Origin: Flavobacterium sp.
GTDB lineage: Bacteria; Bacteroidota; Bacteroidia; Flavobacteriales; Flavobacteriaceae
Reading direction: 5' to 3'
Assembly (NCBI GenBank): GCA_012270005.1
Contig: JAAXJD010000132.1
Coordinates: 1 to 34,717 of the forward strand
DNA: 34,717 bases
Shown here: positions 17,387 through 25,924 of the stretch, piece by piece
How positions within the stretch are numbered: position 1 is the stretch's first letter
Layout of the letters: the number at the start of each line of letters is the position of its first letter
Translations under genes and position numbers: made by a program
Notes under the pieces: model-generated
What the model was told of the DNA's origin: nothing
The model's database searches: none
What the model saw: only the letters and a program-made list of their open reading frames with translations

Positions 17387-18583
17387 TTACCTGTCAAAGC
17401 GGAACAGGTTTGCATCTTTATTTTCCTTACCCTGAATCATATCCCTGATTATGGCTGCGCCAATTTGACTGAAGGTAATACCGTTACCACCAAAACCTAA
17501 CGAAAAGTACCCATTAGGCTTACCTTTATACGGGCCTATGTACGGAAGTCCATCCTTAGTTGACCCAAAGGTACCTGTCCAGCTAAACTCAGGCTTAAAA
17601 TCAAGCTCCGGAAACAATTTGTCAATATCGGCTTTAAGCAGGTTAGTCTTCTTATTAATAAGTTTATCGCGTTTCCAGTCGGCATGAAAATCTTCGTCCC
17701 TACCCCCTACAAGCACGCGGTTGTCTGCAGTAGTCCTTACGTATAAATAAGGATCGGCAGTGTTCCATATAAGCACCTCATCTTTCCAAAAATTGCGCTC
17801 ATTATACTGCTCGCTTACTACTGCATAGGTACTCAGCAGTTTTACAATATCCTGTTCTATAAAGTTTACCACCTCATAGCCCACAGCATATACAAGCTTT
17901 TTAGCCTTTATGGTGCAGCCGTTTTCTGTAGTAAGGGTTACGCCTCTGGTACTATGCTTAATATCTGTTACAGGACTGCGGTCAAAAATGGTACCTTCTT
18001 CATATTTATGCCTTAATAAACAATGTGCCAGCATATACGCATTAGTCTGCGCCGCCAGTTCAGATAGAATTCCTCCGTAACTGTCAAAGCCATATTGCTC
18101 CTTAATTTCCTCCGGCTCCAGCCAGGTAACATCAAAGTTAGCTTCTCTCCTGGCATCATATTCCTTCTTAAGCCAGGTAACGTCCTTTTTATAAGCAGCA
18201 TAATACAGGCTCTTTTTCCGCTCAAAGTACTTAATGCCTACATCGTAAGTAATCCTTTCCAGTTCCAGTATAGCATCGCCACACAGCCTGTAGGCGCGTT
18301 CGGCATTTTCCTTACCTATCATTTCTATAAGCCGGTAAAGCGGTGTATCTATTTCGTATTGTAACAAAGACGTGCTGGCGCTGGTACTCCCAAGGCCTAT
18401 AGTACGGGCATCAATAGTTACACAGGGTATGCCGGCCTCTACAAGATAGTACCGCATAAGCGCGCCAGAGATGCCTGCGCCCAGCACTACAACTTCGGTG
18501 TCTATATCATGATCTAATTTTGGGTATGTAAACGGAAGCCCGTCTCGTACGAGCCATAGAGGATATCCTGCCTTGAGTGCCAT
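17387..18583 (-). CDS. FAD-dependent oxidoreductase of the DAO family
   Basis: A 398-residue protein. The dinucleotide-binding motif V-V-V-L-G-A-G-I-S-G is at 31-40 and D58 ends the second beta strand, as in Rossmann-type FAD domains. S-A-S-T-S-L-L follows at about 68-74. The C-terminal part contains W-T-G-T-F-G-S-T-K-D-G-L-P-Y-I-G and F-G-G-N-G-I-T-F-S, the DAO hallmark that closes over FAD. No signal peptide is seen, so it is cytoplasmic. It probably oxidises an amino acid or similar amine, but the substrate is not readable. It is on the same strand as the glycan regulator, 85 bases upstream of it, and probably forms a separate unit. It is divergent from the LETM1-related gene. Confidence 0.9.
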   Translation of the reverse strand: MALKAGYPLWLVRDGLPFTYPKLDHDIDTEVVVLGAGISGALMRYYLVEAGIPCVTIDARTIGLGSTSASTSLLQYEIDTPLYRLIEMIGKENAERAYRLCGDAILELERITYDVGIKYFERKKSLYYAAYKKDVTWLKKEYDARREANFDVTWLEPEEIKEQYGFDSYGGILSELAAQTNAYMLAHCLLRHKYEEGTIFDRSPVTDIKHSTRGVTLTTENGCTIKAKKLVYAVGYEVVNFIEQDIVKLLSTYAVVSEQYNERNFWKDEVLIWNTADPYLYVRTTADNRVLVGGRDEDFHADWKRDKLINKKTNLLKADIDKLFPELDFKPEFSWTGTFGSTKDGLPYIGPYKGKPNGYFSLGFGGNGITFSQIGAAIIRDMIQGKENKDANLFRFDR

Positions 18584-18654
18584 AAGTTGTTGTTTTTATT
18601 ATAAAGTTATAACCTAATTTTAACCCGAAATAAATTATAGGATATGTTTAACTA

Positions 18655-18687
18655 TTGATAAGGGCACCACATTTTTTTATAGCTTTG
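18655..18687 (+). promoter_or_regulatory. Promoter of the LETM1-related gene
   Basis: TTG at 18655-18657 and TAGCTTTG at 18680-18687, separated by 22 bases, match the Bacteroidota TTG/TAnnTTTG promoter. The gene starts at 18713, giving a leader of about 20 bases. Confidence 0.7.
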
Positions 18688-18712
18688 CAGCGTAATATCA
18701 TTAACCGTAACA

Positions 18713-19918
18713 ATGATAAATCCAAGTGCCAGTGGCTGGATAGACAAGCTGTTCTTAAAGCTGTCTGCCAGATTACCCCAGTACGAAAACTCGCACGCCT
18801 TTTACCGGGCAGTACGCGATAGCGGCTTTATATACGGGCACGTGGCATCGTTTACAAACCTTGACCAAAAGGAAACAAAAAACTGGACGGTAGAAGAAAC
18901 TACAAAAGTAGCGCTGCTAAACACCCTGTTTGACGTTTACAGGCTTATAACCAAAACTTCAGATAAATCAGACTTTATACCGCGTGCCATAGCATTTTAC
19001 AAAGAGATGCAACCCGAAGGCTTTGGATTGCTTTATAAGGTAATTCCTGCCGGGACACCATCTTTAGAACTGGAAAACATACTGGACGAGCGCATAAAGA
19101 CAAACGACAATATTATAAGCCGCAGCTTTAGCCATATACTTACCAATGCATTGCTGTTTATGGATGTACTGGCCTTCAGGCAGTTTCTTATAGAAGGCGA
19201 AAGGCCGCACAAATACCTTAAAAAGCTGGAAGAAACCGTAGTGGGCATAGTAAACCTCGCACTTAACAGTAAACAGGACAAAACTCAGTATGACGACCTG
19301 CTGATTAAATTATTTGAGTCTTCGGTACGATATACAAAATTGCAACACATAAGTGTAGACAGCCTTGAAGATGCCGGTTTTGATTACTTTGAATCAAAAT
19401 CAGAAAAGAACTATTTGCTTGATGTAGCAGCTATGGCTATATGGAGCGATGGTAAGGCGCAGGCCAGCGAAATTGCTTTTTTACACCAGCTGAACCACAG
19501 GCTGGGATTACGCACGGAAGCCGCTGACGAGAGTATGCAATCTTACGGGGACTTTGTGCAAAAGTACCGAAAATACATACCGTACTTTAACTATAGTAAT
19601 CCTGTAAAACACTTTTACGGACACACCAGCCAAAGCGTAATAAACCTTATAACCCGTAATAAAAACAGGCTTACAAAGGAACTGCTTAACAACGGCGAAC
19701 TATTGCTGCTACTAACCCATAGCACACACCGTAACTTAAACGATAAGGAGAAAAAGAAGATAAAGAAACAACTGTTAGAGATTTGTAAAACAGTTCCGTC
19801 TCTTACTATTTTCCTGCTGCCGGGGGGTAGCTTACTGCTTCCACTGCTTATTAAGTTTATCCCGCAGATTATACCCAGCGTACTGAACGAAAACCTTGAG
19901 GAAGAGGAACCTGCATAA
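18713..19918 (+). CDS. LETM1-related protein (flavobacterial, described as biofilm-associated)
   Basis: A 401-residue protein with no signal peptide. The N-terminal two thirds are helical. About 230-300 has a TerB-like segment (L-L-D-V-A-A-M-A-I-W-S-D-G-K-A then S-E-I-A-F-L). Near the C-terminus a LETM1-like region includes S-Q-S-V-I-N-L-I-T-R-N-K-N-R-L and a hydrophobic run with L-L-P-G-G-S-L-L-L-P-L-L (about 367-390), then an acidic tail. Length and motifs fit the flavobacterial family annotated as LETM1-related biofilm-associated protein. The mechanism of that family is not established. It probably associates with the membrane through the C-terminal segment. A small membrane-protein gene follows 35 bases later and has its own promoter box. 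Confidence 0.8.
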   Translation: MINPSASGWIDKLFLKLSARLPQYENSHAFYRAVRDSGFIYGHVASFTNLDQKETKNWTVEETTKVALLNTLFDVYRLITKTSDKSDFIPRAIAFYKEMQPEGFGLLYKVIPAGTPSLELENILDERIKTNDNIISRSFSHILTNALLFMDVLAFRQFLIEGERPHKYLKKLEETVVGIVNLALNSKQDKTQYDDLLIKLFESSVRYTKLQHISVDSLEDAGFDYFESKSEKNYLLDVAAMAIWSDGKAQASEIAFLHQLNHRLGLRTEAADESMQSYGDFVQKYRKYIPYFNYSNPVKHFYGHTSQSVINLITRNKNRLTKELLNNGELLLLLTHSTHRNLNDKEKKKIKKQLLEICKTVPSLTIFLLPGGSLLLPLLIKFIPQIIPSVLNENLEEEEPA

Positions 19919-19925
19919 AATTACC

Positions 19926-19933
19926 TATATTTG
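19926..19933 (+). promoter_or_regulatory. -7 box of the 93-residue membrane protein gene
   Basis: TATATTTG matches TAnnTTTG, 20 bases before ATG 19954. The only nearby TTG (19895-19897) is 28 bases upstream, which is longer than usual, so the upstream element is weak. Confidence 0.45.
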
Positions 19934-19953
19934 ATAGTATTTATATCAAATTT

Positions 19954-20235
19954 ATGGAAACCAAACCACGAAATTACGTACCTATTTTAGCGGCTCTATT
20001 TATAATATCTATAGTATACTGGATAACCGGAAACATTATTAACGTATACCAAAACACGGTTGTAGGTGGGGTGGATGAGGTACTTTGGGTACCTATGATT
20101 GCAGCCTTTGTACTGCCACCAGTCGTATCGCTGGTACTATTGTACAAAAGTAAAAGAAACGGATTTCCGGCAAAGCCTTACCTAATCTTCGGAGTCGTTT
20201 CTGCGGTTATAGTTATAGCAGCGCTAACGGCTTAA
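19954..20235 (+). CDS. Small three-helix membrane protein
   Basis: A 93-residue protein made almost entirely of three hydrophobic helices (about 9-30, 44-63 and 76-92) separated by short polar loops. The loop before the third helix is basic (K-S-K-R-N-G) and would face the cytoplasm. I recognise no family. It follows the LETM1-related gene by 35 bases but has its own -7 box, so co-expression is likely only partial. No catalytic motif is visible. Confidence 0.7.
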   Translation: METKPRNYVPILAALFIISIVYWITGNIINVYQNTVVGGVDEVLWVPMIAAFVLPPVVSLVLLYKSKRNGFPAKPYLIFGVVSAVIVIAALTA

Positions 20236-20243
20236 AATAGCAA

Positions 20244-20268
20244 GCCCCCGCCATTTCTGGTCAGGGGC
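20244..20268. terminator. Weak hairpin between convergent genes
   Basis: GCCCC (20244-20248) can pair with GGGGC (20264-20268). Only the minus-strand side is followed by an interrupted T stretch. It lies between the convergent ends of the membrane-protein gene (20235) and the carbonic-anhydrase-like gene (20316). Support is modest because the stem is only 5 bp. Confidence 0.3.
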
Positions 20269-20315
20269 CCGCACACACATCACCTTAAAAATCTTTATGT
20301 ATTACAGCATCTGTG

Positions 20316-20786
20316 TTATGATGCCGTACTGGTTTCTATATTGTTTACGCTGCTTAGCGTAGTTAATTTATTTTGGTTAAGATATCCATGAACAAACAGT
20401 TCCTCTCCCCTATCCCATAGTTTCTTAATCACAGGATTACCGGCTATCTCGTAAAGGTAACGCTCAAAGTTAATTACCCCGTTTACAGGCAGGTTTGCTG
20501 CATTTACAATAATATCCCTAACCCTTAAAATGTTTACCACGTAGTCTAAAACACTCGCCAGGTTAAAATTACTATCGACAGCAGTGTCTGCAGTTAGCGG
20601 CACCACAGCAACACTATTAGTCTGTAATGTTTGGCAACATGCATTCCCATCGCAATCACTGATAATCAGTGCCGGTTGTTTGTTATCATTTAAACCCTCT
20701 GCCGAAAGCAGTCCGGTTGATAGATTAATTGTTTTTTTACCTTTTCCTTTCCCGGAGTCAAAGGTAGTAAAATTATTTGTGCTCAT
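20316..20786 (-). CDS. Degenerate beta-carbonic-anhydrase-like protein, probably not catalytic
   Basis: A 156-residue cytoplasmic protein. Reading from about residue 38 it follows the beta-carbonic anhydrase plan: P-A-L-I-I-S-D-C-D then a strand V-A-V-V-P-L-T-A, the helix N-L-A-S-V-L-D-Y-V-V-N-I-L-R-V-R, the strand D-I-I-V, and the C-terminal L-W-D-R-G-E-E-L-F-V-H-G-Y-L. The family zinc motifs are missing: C-x-D-S-R is replaced by S-D-C-D-G-N, and the usual G-H-x-x-C-G reads N-A-A-N-L-P. It is also shorter than the usual 200-220 residues. It probably keeps the fold but cannot bind zinc in the normal way. I chose ATG 20786 because an earlier in-frame start at 20882 adds a tail with no family similarity. 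It stands alone between convergent and same-strand neighbours. Confidence 0.65.
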   Translation of the reverse strand: MSTNNFTTFDSGKGKGKKTINLSTGLLSAEGLNDNKQPALIISDCDGNACCQTLQTNSVAVVPLTADTAVDSNFNLASVLDYVVNILRVRDIIVNAANLPVNGVINFERYLYEIAGNPVIKKLWDRGEELFVHGYLNQNKLTTLSSVNNIETSTAS

Positions 20787-21005
20787 AATCACAAGAAGTT
20801 TAGCGGCACCTAAGAGGCACCACAAATGAAAATTGTTGCTTAAAAATACCGGGAACATTCTCTGAAAAAGACGTAAATCCAAACACTACAAATGCTAAAA
20901 ACACTATGAAACAAATGATTAGTGCTTGCAACAGTATGCTATGAATACAGAGTAGGCAGGTAGTTTCAGGAAATGATTCCGTTTAAAATTAAAATCCCGT
21001 TATGC

Positions 21006-21293
21006 TTAGCAACGCTCCGGAGGGGGTAAAAAAATATCTCCAAAAACACTTTCGTGTCCAAGGAGATTACAAGTAGGTATTTTTGATGATTTAGACACAA
21101 TAGGAATAATGGCAGGTTCATATACGTAAACCATGCCCACTTTTATTTCTTTGATGTCTTTGTGGATTTCTTCCTCGTCAAGGCTAAGTACCACACAGGT
21201 TTCGGTATCGTCATCAGCAAGGATGCACACAATTGTGGGCGCCGCCAAAAACGTTATAAATAACAAAACCACTATGCTTACTATAGCTTTCAT
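21006..21293 (-). CDS. Small secreted or membrane-anchored protein, unknown
   Basis: A 95-residue protein from ATG 21293 (an in-frame TTG at 21302 is less likely). Residues about 1-25 are a single hydrophobic segment that could be a signal peptide or anchor. The rest is polar and acidic (D-D-D-T-E-T, D-E-E-E-I-H-K-D), then a Pro-rich end. Three Cys residues beyond the leader could form disulfides outside the cytoplasm. I recognise no family. It lies 47 bases downstream of dps on the same strand and could be read from the dps promoter, but nothing shows a link to oxidative stress. Confidence 0.55.
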   Translation of the reverse strand: MKAIVSIVVLLFITFLAAPTIVCILADDDTETCVVLSLDEEEIHKDIKEIKVGMVYVYEPAIIPIVSKSSKIPTCNLLGHESVFGDIFLPPPERC

Positions 21294-21340
21294 GTGGCGC
21301 AAAATACTACTTTTTTGCGAAAACAGCTGTAAAAATTGTA

Positions 21341-21835
21341 TTAAATTTCTTCCTCAGCCCATGCTTTCATCATCCACACGGTCTTTTCCTGTTCTTTAAT
21401 AAAATCGCTCATCATGCTGTTAGTACCTTCATCGTTTATATTGGCCGATTCTTCCAGTATAACACGCTCTATTTTAAGCAAATCAGCAAGCGACTCTATA
21501 ATAAGGTTTACCGCCTCAGTATCTTTGCTAATGTTTTTTCCTACCCTTAGTTTGTTGTTTGCCACGTAGTCTTCAAAGGTATGCAGCGGCGTAGCACCCA
21601 GGGTAAGTACCCTTTCGGCTACCATATCTATCTTTTGCTGTGCATCGTTGTACAGCTCTTCAAACTTTACGTGTAACTGAAAAAAGCGTTTCCCACGAAT
21701 GTTCCAGTGAATGCCGCGCAGGTTTTGGTAATATACCTGGAAGTTGGCAAGCAGTATATTTAACTCAGCAGCAATAACTTCGGCTTCTTTTACGGGTAGC
21801 CCTAATACGTTTGTTTCTTTTTCTTTTGTTTTCAT
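21341..21835 (-). CDS. dps: Dps-family ferritin-like DNA-protection protein
   Basis: A 164-residue protein of normal Dps length. The ferroxidase ligands have the exact family spacing: H43, H55, E59, D70 and E74 (in H-W-N-I-R-G, then Q-L-H-V-K-F-E-E, then K-I-D-M-V-A-E-R). It would form a dodecamer that oxidises and stores iron using hydrogen peroxide and protects DNA. ATG 21835 is preferred over an upstream TTG at 21850. It is divergent from oxyR with 118 bases between them, the expected partner for peroxide-responsive control. The N-terminus is short and not strongly basic, so DNA binding is uncertain. Confidence 0.95.
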   Translation of the reverse strand: MKTKEKETNVLGLPVKEAEVIAAELNILLANFQVYYQNLRGIHWNIRGKRFFQLHVKFEELYNDAQQKIDMVAERVLTLGATPLHTFEDYVANNKLRVGKNISKDTEAVNLIIESLADLLKIERVILEESANINDEGTNSMMSDFIKEQEKTVWMMKAWAEEEI

Positions 21836-21908
21836 GGTTATTTGGAACAATAAATTTGTTAGACTTTACTGACATAAAATTACCGTAAATTTACCCTTTA
21901 AAACCATA

Positions 21909-21947
21909 ATAAATATCAATCGTTTTTATAATTTTATCATAAATATC
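21909..21947. promoter_or_regulatory. Pair of direct repeats in the dps-oxyR intergenic region
   Basis: ATAAATATC occurs at 21909-21917 and again at 21939-21947, 30 bases apart, close to three helical turns. It lies just upstream of oxyR and on the far side of the dps promoter region. A regulator binding the same DNA face twice is plausible, and OxyR is the obvious candidate. The sequence does not match the E. coli OxyR consensus clearly, so this is inference. Confidence 0.3.
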
Positions 21948-21953
21948 TATATC

Positions 21954-22901
21954 ATGACGATTACACAACTACAGTATGTACTGGCCGTTGCTGAACACAA
22001 AAACTTTACCTCTGCTGCCGAAAAATGCTTTGTAACCCAGCCTACCCTGAGTATGCAGATACAAAAGCTTGAAGAAGAACTGGATGTGCAGATTTTCGAT
22101 CGTAGTAAAAAGCCCATTCAGCTTACAGATGTAGGCGAAAAAATAGTACAACAGGCCAAGAATATTGTAAATGAATCGACCCGTATTAAAGATATTGTAG
22201 ACCAGCAAAAGGGCTTTATAGGCGGCGATTTTAAGCTGGGTATTATACCTACCGTTACTCCTACCCTGCTGCCTATGTTTATGGCAGCGTTTATAAAAAA
22301 ATACCCTAAAGTAAACCTGATTGTAGAAGAACGCCCCACAGAAGAAATCATCAGGATGCTAAAAAACGGACAACTCTACGCTGCCATAGCAGCTACTCCG
22401 CTGGAACAAGACACAATAAAACAGATAGTGATAAATTATGACCCGGTTGTAGCCTATGGACCCGAAAGCAACCCTGCTTTTGCTAAAAAGGAGTTTGAAA
22501 TAGAGGACCTGGAAATGAATCTGAATAACATTTTGCTATTGCAGGATGGGCATTGTTTCCGTAACAATATTTTAAATATATGTAAAGCCAAAGGCCTGCA
22601 GCAGGACAATCATTTTAGCATAGAGTGCGGTAGTTTTGAAACCATGATGAAACTGGCAGATGAAGGCCTCGGCATGACGCTTTTACCCTACCTGCATACA
22701 CTGGACCTTTCTGAAAAAGCCAAAGCAAAACTACGCCACTTTAAGGCACCACAGCCATCAAGAGAGGTAAGCCTTATTTACAACAAGAAGGAGCTGAAAG
22801 TACATATTATAGATGCTTTGCGCAGCACTATAAATGGTGTAGTGCGTGGTGCAATTGCTTTCCAGGATGTGCAAATTATAAGTCCCACAAATAAAAAGTA
22901 G
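21954..22901 (+). CDS. oxyR: OxyR-type LysR-family peroxide sensor and regulator
   Basis: A 315-residue LysR-family protein. Residues 1-60 are the winged helix-turn-helix (L-Q-Y-V-L-A-V-A-E-H-x-N-F-T-S-A-A, then T-Q-P-T-L-S-M-Q-I-Q-K-L-E). The effector domain carries D-G-H-C-F-R with C201 and a second Cys at C210. The spacing of nine equals the C199/C208 redox pair of E. coli OxyR, and D-G-H-C is its peroxide-reactive motif. It should form a disulfide on peroxide exposure and switch on target genes. The divergent dps is the likely first target. It ends in a short Lys tail, with a hairpin 42 bases later. Confidence 0.95.
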   Translation: MTITQLQYVLAVAEHKNFTSAAEKCFVTQPTLSMQIQKLEEELDVQIFDRSKKPIQLTDVGEKIVQQAKNIVNESTRIKDIVDQQKGFIGGDFKLGIIPTVTPTLLPMFMAAFIKKYPKVNLIVEERPTEEIIRMLKNGQLYAAIAATPLEQDTIKQIVINYDPVVAYGPESNPAFAKKEFEIEDLEMNLNNILLLQDGHCFRNNILNICKAKGLQQDNHFSIECGSFETMMKLADEGLGMTLLPYLHTLDLSEKAKAKLRHFKAPQPSREVSLIYNKKELKVHIIDALRSTINGVVRGAIAFQDVQIISPTNKK

Positions 22902-22936
22902 CGCAAAACTCTCACAAACACGTCTCCTACGCTTGC

Positions 22937-22977
22937 AAAAAAATATCCCGCCCATAGCATAAGCCAGGGGCGGGATA
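22937..22977 (-). terminator. Terminator of the btuB-btuG operon
   Basis: TATCCCGCCC (22944-22953) and GGGCGGGATA (22968-22977) make a perfect 10-bp GC-rich stem with a 14-base loop. On the minus strand it runs directly into seven T (22943 to 22937). It serves the minus-strand operon ending at 23008. The stem could also help stop oxyR transcripts, but there is no T tract on that side. Confidence 0.85.
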
Positions 22978-23007
22978 ACCTAAAAAACAGAAGCTGGAAA
23001 AAAATTT

Positions 23008-24081
23008 CTAGTTAAAGTAAAAACCGGCAGGTAAAACGCCTACAGTGTAGTCGTGTTCTTTAGTACCGGTTAGTGAGTATATATAAACTTTTCCTGCAGA
23101 AGAATAATCTCCCGCATCGCCTACATATATATGATTGTTTTTAACTGCAAAAGCATACACGCCATATACACCCTGGCCTGTAGTGCTAAACAGGGCTGTT
23201 GCAGGTATTACTGTTGCGTTAAGTGGCATGCTGTAAATATCAGAACCTTCTGTGTAGTACAGTGTACCGTTATTTTCTACAAGGTTAGCAGGGTGCTTAG
23301 CCGCAGTAAAATTCAACGTACTTGTTACGGTATTATTGCTAAGATTAATGATGCTAAGGCTACCGGGTGTTTCGTCTAATCCAGGTGCCCAGTCAGGTAT
23401 ACCAGAATTAAGCACATAAAGCTTACCGTTGTTTATGCACATACTCTCTGGCACATCGCCTACTGTAATTGTAGTTTCAAGTGTGTTAGTGCTGCCGTTT
23501 ATAACAGATACTTTACTACCAAAACCGTAACCGCCTTTGTGCGCTACGTATAGTTTACCGTTTTCCTGTAAAATACGTTCAGGGCCTTCAACAACCGGAA
23601 TTTTACCGGTAACCGCATTAGTAGCCAGGTTTATCACAGCTATATAGTCATCTGTTGCATCACTGGCCACACCCCAGTTTGTTACATACGCCTTACCGCC
23701 CTGAAAAGCAATATACCTTGGGTTTTTAATCCCTTCCTCTATGGTAGCTACGCGTTTAAATGTGTAACGGTTAACGACCTCTATTTTATCAGAGTAGTTA
23801 AGTACCACATAAGCATAATCATCGTTAAGGCCTATGTCCTGGCCGGTATCGCCCAGGGTAAAGCCCGGGTTGTTTGCTGCATACACATTGTTTTCCAGTG
23901 TAAAGTCTTCAGCTATAAACGATACACCCGCATCGCCATGGCCAAAACCTCCCTGGTTAAGTACAATAACACCGTTATCATAAGCACCTTTAGGTGTATT
24001 ATTGGTTTGTTCGTTATCATCACACGACACAAAAAACAGTGAACCTGCTATAAGCGTAAGAACTAGTTTGTTTAATTTCAT
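23008..24081 (-). CDS. btuG: BtuG-like surface lipoprotein, seven-bladed propeller type (DUF5074/YncE-like)
   Basis: A 357-residue lipoprotein. The signal peptide ends F-V-S-C with lipidated C20 then D-D. The mature part consists of about seven repeated beta-propeller blades with the pattern G-K-x-Y-V-x-N followed by a strand and V-I-N-x-x-x-N-x-V, as in YncE-like propellers. In Bacteroides, proteins of this kind (BtuG) bind cobalamin at the cell surface with very high affinity and hand it to BtuB. The gene starts 9 bases after btuB and shares its riboswitch, which supports the same role here. The assignment rests on the propeller plus context: the fold alone is used for many ligands. Confidence 0.8.
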   Translation of the reverse strand: MKLNKLVLTLIAGSLFFVSCDDNEQTNNTPKGAYDNGVIVLNQGGFGHGDAGVSFIAEDFTLENNVYAANNPGFTLGDTGQDIGLNDDYAYVVLNYSDKIEVVNRYTFKRVATIEEGIKNPRYIAFQGGKAYVTNWGVASDATDDYIAVINLATNAVTGKIPVVEGPERILQENGKLYVAHKGGYGFGSKVSVINGSTNTLETTITVGDVPESMCINNGKLYVLNSGIPDWAPGLDETPGSLSIINLSNNTVTSTLNFTAAKHPANLVENNGTLYYTEGSDIYSMPLNATVIPATALFSTTGQGVYGVYAFAVKNNHIYVGDAGDYSSAGKVYIYSLTGTKEHDYTVGVLPAGFYFN

Positions 24082-24090
24082 CTGGTTTTA

Positions 24091-25917
24091 TTAAAATTTA
24101 AAAATCATATACATATTATAGTTGCGCCCCGGCATAGGCCTTGAAGCTACATTCATATACTGTTCATTGTACAGGTTGTTTACCTGGGCACCCAGGCTAC
24201 AACCTTTTAGCACTTTAAACGTGTACTCTGCCCCTGCACCCGAAACATTGTACGCGTTGATAGGGCCGCTGTCATCTGAGGTAAAATATACCCTTCCGGT
24301 AAACAAATGGCGGTAATACACCGAAAGTTTCCTGTAAGCATAAGATGCCGATGCTACCGCGCGGTGCTTTGGCACATACATAAGCTGGTACGGGTTACCG
24401 TCTTTTTTAGAAATGGTGTATGAGTATGTAGCTGCCAGACTTACGGTATGGCTGCCAATAGTTTTATTATATCCAAAAACCGACTCGGCGCCGTAACTAC
24501 GGGCTTTATCTACATTTTCGGGTCGCCATACACCATCGGTTCCGGGCAACCAGCGCAGCATATCTTTAAAGCGTATGTAGTATCCTGTAATGGTTAAAGA
24601 CGCCCCAAATTTGGTAAAAACGTTAGAAAGCTCTGCCTGAGTAGAGATTTCGGGCTTAAGGTTAGGGTTACCGGTTCCATTCCAGTACAGGTCGTTGTAG
24701 GTGGGTGCCCTAAAATTTCGGGAGCCATTAACACACACTGTATACAATGGACTTATGGTAAATTTTCCTCCGCCAGAAAATAACAATGGGCTGCTGTACG
24801 CAGATCCTGATTCTTTCCTGATGCCAGCCTCATACGTCACTACATTGCTTACCACCTGGCTCCACAGCAGCGCGCCGGAGTAAGTGGTTCTGTCTGGCTT
24901 ACCAAAACTGCTTCCGCTCCCCTGATTAGTAGTTACATCGGCAATGGCATTCAGTTTCATTTTTGACGTAAAATGATACATGGCGTCATAGCGGCCTATA
25001 AAGGTGTTTACCTTGCCAAAGGAATGCAACGGTGAACTAAAGTCTTCGTAATACCTAAAAAACTCGTGTAACCAGGCAGCTTTTACCCTCGATGTAAAGT
25101 TACCGTACAAGCCGGTCCATTCCAGCAAATTCCGGGCATTTACATCATCGTATAAACTTTTAGAAGGTGCTGCCAGCGTGCGGCTAAAGTGGCGTTCTCC
25201 GCTAAACAGCGTACTGTAAAAACGCAAAATGTCCTTCGCACTTATTTTGTAACCAAAAGCTGCATTGTAGCTGCTGTTATAGTACTGTCCGTTATCGTTA
25301 TACAAGGTATACCCGGGGTAGCGAAAGCGATTTTTGCTACTGTTGCGCGATGCCGAAACGTTAATGCTGTACTTTTCGGTACCCGCCTGCACTTTATAGT
25401 TTAGCCCATATGTTTCAAAGCTGCCATAATCTGCACGGAACTCGTTATCAAAACGTTTTTTAAACAATAACTCATTGTCCAGGTGTATGCTGCCGCCTAT
25501 GGCACTACTGCCATAAACTACGCTACCACCACCTGCCCGTACCGATACCTGGCTAAAATCGCGCGCGTTAACGGTACTGAAATCGGTTTGCCCGTTAAGC
25601 TGAGAGTTGATGTTTAACCCGTTCCATATTACGGCGGTTTGTTGTGCCGATGTCCCCCTGAATGATGGTGAAGAGACCATACCGGGGCCATTCTCTTTAA
25701 AATAAACGGCTGTATTAGCCAGCAACAAAGCAGTAAGCGATGCCCCGATACGTGCCATTACCGAATCTGTTAGCTGCTGTACCGACTGCGTTTGAGAAAA
25801 ATCACGCAGCTGTGTATCGGCTATTACCAACTCTTTAAGGGTAATAGTATCGTTTTGGGCATGTGCTACCGCACATCCTAAGAGGAATAAAACTGTAAAA
25901 AGATTTTTATATGTCAT
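24091..25917 (-). CDS. btuB: BtuB-type TonB-dependent cobalamin receptor
   Basis: A 608-residue outer-membrane receptor of the compact BtuB size. A signal peptide (about 1-21, ending A-H-A-Q) is followed by a TonB-box-like L-K-E-L-V-I-A-D. The plug contains P-S-F-R-G-T-S-A-Q-Q-T-A-V-I-W-N-G-L-N-I-N and G-G-G-S-V-V-Y-G-S-S-A-I-G-G. A beta-barrel follows, ending in F-K-F. There is no carboxypeptidase-like N-terminal domain, unlike the SusC protein. A cobalamin riboswitch immediately upstream identifies the substrate class. It is followed by the BtuG-like gene in the same operon. BtuC/D/F genes are divergent on the other side of the riboswitch. Confidence 0.93.
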   Translation of the reverse strand: MTYKNLFTVLFLLGCAVAHAQNDTITLKELVIADTQLRDFSQTQSVQQLTDSVMARIGASLTALLLANTAVYFKENGPGMVSSPSFRGTSAQQTAVIWNGLNINSQLNGQTDFSTVNARDFSQVSVRAGGGSVVYGSSAIGGSIHLDNELLFKKRFDNEFRADYGSFETYGLNYKVQAGTEKYSINVSASRNSSKNRFRYPGYTLYNDNGQYYNSSYNAAFGYKISAKDILRFYSTLFSGERHFSRTLAAPSKSLYDDVNARNLLEWTGLYGNFTSRVKAAWLHEFFRYYEDFSSPLHSFGKVNTFIGRYDAMYHFTSKMKLNAIADVTTNQGSGSSFGKPDRTTYSGALLWSQVVSNVVTYEAGIRKESGSAYSSPLLFSGGGKFTISPLYTVCVNGSRNFRAPTYNDLYWNGTGNPNLKPEISTQAELSNVFTKFGASLTITGYYIRFKDMLRWLPGTDGVWRPENVDKARSYGAESVFGYNKTIGSHTVSLAATYSYTISKKDGNPYQLMYVPKHRAVASASYAYRKLSVYYRHLFTGRVYFTSDDSGPINAYNVSGAGAEYTFKVLKGCSLGAQVNNLYNEQYMNVASRPMPGRNYNMYMIFKF

Positions 25918-25924
25918 AATCTGT

